From JBCDGZ01 sp038750655 (GTDB lineage Bacteria > Bacteroidota > Bacteroidia > Chitinophagales > Saprospiraceae), in contig JBCDGZ010000140.1 of assembly GCA_038750655.1 (NCBI GenBank), forward strand, positions 1 to 19,918: a stretch of DNA of 19,918 bases, written 5' to 3'. A program made the translations under genes and the position numbers. How positions within the stretch are numbered: the first letter of the stretch is position 1; every line of letters starts with the position of its first letter. The notes beneath the pieces are model-generated. The model saw only the letters and a list, made by a program, of their open reading frames with translations, was not told where the DNA came from and did no database searches. This document shows, piece by piece, positions 14,878 to 19,918 of this stretch.

Positions 14878-17800
14878 TTATTTCAAAATAACCAGCTTCT
14901 CAAAGCCGCTTTCTGAACGCTGAATACCTCCTCTTTCCGACGAGGTATTCGACTTAATTCTATAAACATAAACCCCTCTTGCGAGGCGATCGCCATAGTC
15001 GTCTCTTCCATCCCAATTGATGCCGCTGACCCGTCCGCCCTGCGAAGAAGCCTGCGCTACAATCGTTTTGACCAATCTTCCGGACACGGTAAAAATCTGG
15101 ACTTGAATGTCCATGATTTGATCGGCCTGGTTATGTTCGAATTGGAAACTCGTGTTGGTGGTAAATGGATTGGGATAGTTGAGTACAAATTTCAATGCCA
15201 TCTCACCGGACTCGGCGACTACAAATTCCGTGTAGCCTTCGGCTTGGTTATTGGCCGTATCCCAGGCTCTGACCTTGATGTTGTGCAGTCCCTCTTGGAG
15301 ATCAAATAAGGGGAAGCGCACGGTACCCTTGGTATAATCATCCAGTTCTGCCTCGTAAAAATCGTTCAGCACATAGGTGTTCTGGGTATTTTCATCAAGT
15401 ACACCTGTCAGATCATGACCAATACTGTTTCCTACAACATTGATACCATTATCATCGGAGAGCTTGACCAGCAGCGTCGGGTTCTTGTTGGTCGTACCGC
15501 CAAATACAAAATCTGTACGATTCATAAAGACCTCTACCAGAGGCCCTTGGTCGTCCACAATGGCATTTTCGTAGGTGTCACCAATGATGACGTTGGAGTA
15601 TAACCCTCGGGCATCCCGATCTTCGCCATCTTCAGCATAATAGCTGATTTTACCATTACCAAACTGATAGTTGATGTCTTTGGGAACGACGAAAGTAAAT
15701 TCAAAAGCGCCGTTGATGACACTGGCTGTTCCTTTAAACAACACGTTTTTTTGGATGTCGAAATTTCTTTGCTCGCTTCGCTCATCCTGACCCAAAGTGG
15801 TAATTTCAATTTCTTTATCGTAAACGGTAGGATAGATACGGCCGTTGAAATCGGTCATCGTATTGCCCGCATCATCTTTGATCAGCCCTTTGACCGTTAC
15901 CCTTTGTAGCGCGCGGATGGTATCTGACTGTCCGTCTGAAACATCGTGCTCATTGATAAACGTTGTAGCAACGGTATATCTGGGCACCGCCAATTTCATT
16001 GCGGGGTCACCAATGAGGGTAAACTTACGGGCGTTGGTGCCACTAGTATCCGCTCGATTGGCGTTCTTAGAGATGCGCATAATTTCGCCGATGGTCATAG
16101 GCTCCTGGCCCAGAGCGGGGAAAATATTGTCAAACACCTCCGAAGTCAGCCGCTCGTTGGAGTTGGCGTAGACGGCACGGACCGTAGTAAACAGCCCAAT
16201 TACCCCTCCGTTATCTCTCAAGACCGCCTGCTCACCGGCTGAGGTGATGGTTGGCTCATCATAGCCCGTGAAAGAGCAGGTGGCGGTAACAAAGAGCGGC
16301 AATTTTTCATTATTGTTCCAGTTGTCAATATCGGCGTTGGTCAGTACCCGCTCCTGCGCCAAGCCTTTGGCACCACCGTGACCCAAGTAATTGAATACCA
16401 ATACCCCTCTGAAAATATCGCGGTTGATGGCCTCCTGAGCTTTGGGGATGCGATCCCCGCCAGGCGTTGATTCCTGCTGGTAAGCATCGAGGTAAACCTT
16501 ATTGATATTGAAAACAGGGTGGCGGCCACCTACATCTTCGGCAATACCATCGGCATCGTTGATGTGGCGATTGCCATCCTCATCGTCAGCCACAAAGATG
16601 AGGCGGTTGCGCCAGTCGCGCATCGAACCCGAGTCACTATCGTAGTTGATGATCTTATTGACGACAATATTCGCCTCTGTAGGGCTCCGAGCGGGGATGC
16701 GGCCCACTGCAATATCCAAAGCACCGATGAGGTCATCCCCTTCGATGTCATCGAGTAGGGCGAAATAATCATCAGTCGGGAAAGACTCAATAGGGTGGAG
16801 CGACTGGCTGGTCTCGTAGGTCGGCATAAGGTTAGGGCCGTCGCTATTGATGTCGCGGTAATCAAAAGAGGCATCACCGAAAAGCAGCAGAAAGTGGAAA
16901 TTAGGGCTGCGTTCGTACATCAGCTTAGCGAAGTCTCGTATGGCGGTAGGGTCTTTCACTCCGGAGCCAAATTCATTGATCAGTTCTTCCAGATTCACTG
17001 TAGCGACATTCATATTGCTATGACTGCTGCGATGATCGGCTAGGCGCTTGGCGGCCTCTTCGAAATCTGGATGATAAATGATGGCCATATCTATGTTGCT
17101 GGTTCCGTGTACGTTCTGATTGTTAATTTGACCAACGGCGGTTGGACTGAGGAGGTTATCTTGTTCGTTAAAGACGACGAAGGTTTTCAGCTCTACCGTT
17201 GGGACGCCGAAGCTCAGGCGGCTGTTGGATAATGTAGCTTCCTGGCGGCGAGGCTTCGTGGGATCGGTGATGTCCCAGATGCTTAGGTTGGCGGTAGCGT
17301 CGTCCAGTTCAAAGGTAGTGGAGGTGTAGGCCGTCGTTTTGATGTCGCGAAAGTTCATGACTTCGCCCGTGTAGCGCAGCTGGCGGCGAGCGTTCAGCTC
17401 AATAAAGTCCAGCCAAGCAGCATTGGTTGCATCGCCAACGGCTGGATAGCGAATGGTAATGCTGGGGTTATCGCTATTGGGCAGGAACTCATCAGACATG
17501 AACGCCGATTTGGCGTAAAGCGACTCAATGTTTCCTACATTAACCGAAGTGATTCCTAATCTACTCAACTGGGTGCCATCAGCATCGACCGTGTAGGTGG
17601 AGGTACGATTGGCGCGAACGGCGAGGCTCAGCTCAATTAGAACGGGCTCATTGTTAATAAGATTGGGGAAGGAAAACTCATTATAGGTGCGTTCGCGCGT
17701 CGTATTGAACTGATCGCCGAACCAGTCTTGACCGGAGCCCTGGTTGCCAATGGCCTCGGAGAGCAGGTTGAAGCGTTCTTCTTCGTGGCGGATGAAGTCG

Positions 17801-18726
17801 TTGAAGCTGTTGGTGGTGTAAGCGGTGGAGCCCATAGAGGGCTGATTGCCTACTCTGAGTCCGTTGCCTGAGCTAATTTTAATGAAATAATAGTACTCAT
17901 CAGAGTAGACATTGGTCTGGCGGCGGAAGAGGCTTTTATCCTCAACATATTCCCACTTGTGCGGCCCACCTGCGTAGAAAAGGATATAATCATTGCTGTC
18001 AAAGCTGCCGTCGTCTTCGCCGCTGATTTGGATGGCGTTTTCCTCGAGGTCATCGTAGCGGAAAGCCGCGTTGGCTTCTGGCAGCATTCCTCCACCATTG
18101 CCGTAGATTTTGATGGTACGAGGATCAATATTATCGATGTCAATTTTTAACTCGTCTTTCAAAAAACTGTAGCTGAGGCGGTGCAGGCCTTCCTCTTTGA
18201 TGGCAATTTTATAAATATCACCATCATTAAGCACGGACGTCGTCGTATTGCGCTGGCTAACTACGGTCGAAGGCGCAGTGGGGCTATGGAGAATTCTAAT
18301 CTCAAATTCCACCAACTTCTCGTAGCGGTTGTTGCCCACCTTTCTGATTGGAATAAAAAATAGTTTGCCGAAATGCTTCCTGTTGTCTTTTTCCACCACC
18401 AAATTGATGATGGGCTCCTCACCGATGTAGCGGTCATCCTCCGAAGGTTTCTTGTCCAGCGCCTCGTAGCGGGCGTTAACCAACTGGTAGCGCAACTGGC
18501 CAGGCGAAGAGAGCGGAAAACGCTCACTATAATAAGGTAGACTGGGATGGGACTCATTGTATAGAGCGCCTTCAAAGGAATAAATTTCCAGCGCAAAATT
18601 CCCAGTAGGGCTATGAATAATAGGTTCTGCTTCCCAATTCAACTGCTTTTTTATGACTGTCGGAGGATCAGCATAAGTGTAAACAAAATTGCAAACTAAA
18701 AGGAAAAACAGGCTAAAATATCTCAT
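14878..18726 (-). CDS. porU: T9SS sortase PorU (gingipain-like C25 peptidase)
   Basis: The protein has 1282 residues with a signal segment (residues 3-19). A long beta-rich N-terminal region (about 20-540) precedes the C25 gingipain-type catalytic domain (about 545-915). The catalytic dyad is intact: His783 in FNYLGHGGAKG and Cys817 in FVTATCSFTGYD. Other family marks are LLLFGDASFDYRD, PTDDYFALLDD, ALDIAVGRIPARS and FTLIGDPAMKLAVP. Ig-like segments (about 920-1170) lead to a C-terminal FlgD-like/CTD module (LNYPNPFTTNTSF, INWDGRDDYGDRLARGVYVYRI), which in PorU is retained for anchoring. Family role: at the cell surface PorU removes the CTD from cargo and joins it to a lipid anchor. The length matches PorU (about 1100-1300). 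porV follows on the same strand, the common arrangement. Confidence 0.96.
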   Translation of the reverse strand: MRYFSLFFLLVCNFVYTYADPPTVIKKQLNWEAEPIIHSPTGNFALEIYSFEGALYNESHPSLPYYSERFPLSSPGQLRYQLVNARYEALDKKPSEDDRYIGEEPIINLVVEKDNRKHFGKLFFIPIRKVGNNRYEKLVEFEIRILHSPTAPSTVVSQRNTTTSVLNDGDIYKIAIKEEGLHRLSYSFLKDELKIDIDNIDPRTIKIYGNGGGMLPEANAAFRYDDLEENAIQISGEDDGSFDSNDYILFYAGGPHKWEYVEDKSLFRRQTNVYSDEYYYFIKISSGNGLRVGNQPSMGSTAYTTNSFNDFIRHEEERFNLLSEAIGNQGSGQDWFGDQFNTTRERTYNEFSFPNLINNEPVLIELSLAVRANRTSTYTVDADGTQLSRLGITSVNVGNIESLYAKSAFMSDEFLPNSDNPSITIRYPAVGDATNAAWLDFIELNARRQLRYTGEVMNFRDIKTTAYTSTTFELDDATANLSIWDITDPTKPRRQEATLSNSRLSFGVPTVELKTFVVFNEQDNLLSPTAVGQINNQNVHGTSNIDMAIIYHPDFEEAAKRLADHRSSHSNMNVATVNLEELINEFGSGVKDPTAIRDFAKLMYERSPNFHFLLLFGDASFDYRDINSDGPNLMPTYETSQSLHPIESFPTDDYFALLDDIEGDDLIGALDIAVGRIPARSPTEANIVVNKIINYDSDSGSMRDWRNRLIFVADDEDGNRHINDADGIAEDVGGRHPVFNINKVYLDAYQQESTPGGDRIPKAQEAINRDIFRGVLVFNYLGHGGAKGLAQERVLTNADIDNWNNNEKLPLFVTATCSFTGYDEPTITSAGEQAVLRDNGGVIGLFTTVRAVYANSNERLTSEVFDNIFPALGQEPMTIGEIMRISKNANRADTSGTNARKFTLIGDPAMKLAVPRYTVATTFINEHDVSDGQSDTIRALQRVTVKGLIKDDAGNTMTDFNGRIYPTVYDKEIEITTLGQDERSEQRNFDIQKNVLFKGTASVINGAFEFTFVVPKDINYQFGNGKISYYAEDGEDRDARGLYSNVIIGDTYENAIVDDQGPLVEVFMNRTDFVFGGTTNKNPTLLVKLSDDNGINVVGNSIGHDLTGVLDENTQNTYVLNDFYEAELDDYTKGTVRFPLFDLQEGLHNIKVRAWDTANNQAEGYTEFVVAESGEMALKFVLNYPNPFTTNTSFQFEHNQADQIMDIQVQIFTVSGRLVKTIVAQASSQGGRVSGINWDGRDDYGDRLARGVYVYRIKSNTSSERGGIQRSESGFEKLVILK

Positions 18727-18916
18727 TGTTTTGTGTAAGTTTGATATAAGCGAGAGAAAAAGGCGGCGTAGTTACAATTTCCGCAAAATCAGCTTCGTTT
18801 TAACACAACTGTTATAGAAACGTTAAGGTCTAATTTGTATTGCGTAATTTACATACAAGTTATTCAATAAACCAGTTGTATAGTATGGATGTTAGATGAA
18901 TAATCAATATGCGTCA
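18727..18916. promoter_or_regulatory. Divergent intergenic region between porU and the PorP/SprF gene
   Basis: This 190-base AT-rich spacer must hold promoters for both T9SS genes. I find no exact TAnnTTTG element on either strand; the nearest plus-strand candidate is TAATTTG at 18831-18837. A weak 6-bp inverted repeat (TTGTAT 18835-18840 with ATACAA 18853-18858) is the only other structure. Confidence 0.4.
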
Positions 18917-19918
18917 ATGACAAGACAAATTTTACTTCTGTGTTGCTGCTATCTACTGGGATTTGGTGTAACGAACGCTCAGGACCCCATATTTAGTCAA
19001 TTTTATGCCGCTCCCCTTCAGCTGAATCCTGCTTTTGCTGGAAATACCAATGGTGCGCATTTCGCCTTAAATTATCGCAATCAGTGGCCCTCCATTCCGG
19101 AGGCCTACATCACCTACGCGGCTTCTTATGATCAGTTCGTTCCGAGTCTCAATAGTGGCTTTGGTTTGATGCTGTTATCTGATGATGCCGGGCAGGGCCT
19201 GATTAAGACCAATAAAGTGGCGGGCTTTTTTTCCTATCGATTGCAAGTCAACCGCGATTTCTTTTTGCGGCTAGGAACGCAAATCAGCGCTGTCCAGACG
19301 CGTCTGGACTGGGACCGCTTCATTTTTCTCGACCAGATCGATGAGCGAGTTGGGCCGATTAGCCCCGGCGGGACGCCCTTCCCCACTGAGGAGCAGCGCC
19401 CTGATCAAACCTCCACAACCTATCTGGACATCTCGGCTGGTATCCTGGCCTACAGCCCTGGTATATATGGAGGAATTTCGATCAAACACCTCAACCGGCC
19501 CGATGAGTCGGTACTAGGAATCAATACCAATTTGAACACTGGATTGCCCATTCGCTTTACCGCTCACGCCGGCGGCGAAATAAAATTGACACCAGGCAAT
19601 AAACGCCAACCCGCTTCGTTTATATCACCGAATATTATGTTCGTGAAGCAAGGCGACTTTGGCCAAATCAACGGCGGTGCCTACTTAAGTGCAGGTCGGG
19701 TCTTCGGTGGAACATGGTATCGCCACACATTTTCGAATGCTGATGCTGTTATATTCCTTGTCGGTGTGCAGCAGGGCGTGTTCAAAATCGGATACAGCTA
19801 TGATTGGACCATTTCCTCTTTGACACTTGGAGACTCGGGAGGAAGCCATGAGGTGTCGCTGATTATTAATTTGGAAGGCCCCGAAAACGACGATTATAAC
19901 GATTGCCTTAAAATTTTC
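18917..19918 (+). CDS. PorP/SprF family T9SS membrane protein, 3' end cut by window
   Basis: The frame is open from the ATG at 18917 to the window edge, 334 residues. An ATG at 18909 is followed at once by a stop (MRQ) and is not the start. A signal peptide ends TNAQ (about residue 22), followed directly by the PorP/SprF signature DPIFSQFYAAPLQLNPAFAG. The rest alternates beta strands with turns (FALNYRNQWPSI, YLDISAGILAYSP, KIGYSYDWTISSL, HEVSLIINL), as expected for an outer-membrane barrel of about 300-340 residues. The final visible residues (NDCLKIF) resemble the family's Cys-containing C-terminus, so only a few codons are probably missing. Family role: PorP/SprF proteins attach to T9SS rings or help secrete partner cargo, often the cargo encoded beside them. 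Which paralogue this is cannot be decided, as several usually exist per genome. Confidence 0.93.
   Translation, partial: MTRQILLLCCCYLLGFGVTNAQDPIFSQFYAAPLQLNPAFAGNTNGAHFALNYRNQWPSIPEAYITYAASYDQFVPSLNSGFGLMLLSDDAGQGLIKTNKVAGFFSYRLQVNRDFFLRLGTQISAVQTRLDWDRFIFLDQIDERVGPISPGGTPFPTEEQRPDQTSTTYLDISAGILAYSPGIYGGISIKHLNRPDESVLGINTNLNTGLPIRFTAHAGGEIKLTPGNKRQPASFISPNIMFVKQGDFGQINGGAYLSAGRVFGGTWYRHTFSNADAVIFLVGVQQGVFKIGYSYDWTISSLTLGDSGGSHEVSLIINLEGPENDDYNDCLKIF

Noticed and set aside
18835..18858. 6-bp inverted repeat upstream of the PorP/SprF gene
   Set aside because: Six base pairs with a 12-base gap in AT-rich sequence is well within chance expectation.
18917..18985. Cys run (LLLCCCY) in the PorP/SprF signal peptide as a lipobox
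   Set aside because: The family signature DPIFSQFYA begins right after NAQ, so cleavage there is far more likely than lipidation at an upstream Cys.

Overview
The window looks like a chromosomal segment of a Bacteroidota bacterium. The evidence is direct: core type IX secretion (T9SS) genes (porU, porV and a PorP/SprF family gene), T9SS cargo carrying type A and CHU_C (type B) C-terminal sorting domains, an H1-like small basic protein typical of the phylum, and several promoter-like elements fitting the phylum's TAnnTTTG -7 consensus. A member of the Saprospiria (Lewinella-like) is my inference from the cargo style and from a T2SS/T4P-like cluster occurring with a T9SS; the sequence does not prove it. 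No rRNA, tRNA, CRISPR array, transposase or integrase was seen.

Layout. (1) 1-4088: the 3' end of a T9SS type A cargo gene with a strong terminator, then two paralogous LamG-domain secreted proteins flanking a ybaB/ebfC nucleoid-associated protein gene. The second LamG protein keeps a CHU_C sorting domain and the first has none. A short FAD-dependent amine oxidase follows the second LamG gene by 9 bases. (2) 4089-7112: a secreted S8 subtilisin-like protease with three FN3 domains, a GEVED domain and a T9SS type A CTD, closed by a perfect terminator hairpin. (3) 7113-13121: a regulatory gap of about 300 bases, then a five-gene type II secretion / type IV pilus-like cluster: pseudopilin with a canonical EF-hand loop, minimal prepilin peptidase, GspE/PilB ATPase, secretin, and a GspL-like (PilM+PilN fused) assembly protein. 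(4) 13208-13515: a 57-residue H1-like gene followed by two hairpin terminators. (5) 13533-18726, minus strand: porU then porV, the T9SS sortase and its outer-membrane shuttle/partner. (6) 18917 to the end: a PorP/SprF family gene, divergent from porU and cut by the window edge.

How the genes work together. PorU and PorV process and anchor CTD-bearing cargo at the cell surface; three such cargo genes are in the window (positions 1, 1637 and 4089). The T2SS/T4P-like cluster is a second envelope machine. Its ATPase, pseudopilin, peptidase, secretin and inner-membrane assembly protein are all present with intact key motifs, but no GspF/PilC platform protein is in the window. That gene must be elsewhere, or the machine is atypical. 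The cluster is the most interesting part of the window, especially the Ca-loop pseudopilin, the minimal peptidase, the Gly-rich insertion in the secretin, and the terminator-like hairpin plus TTG start between gspE and the secretin.
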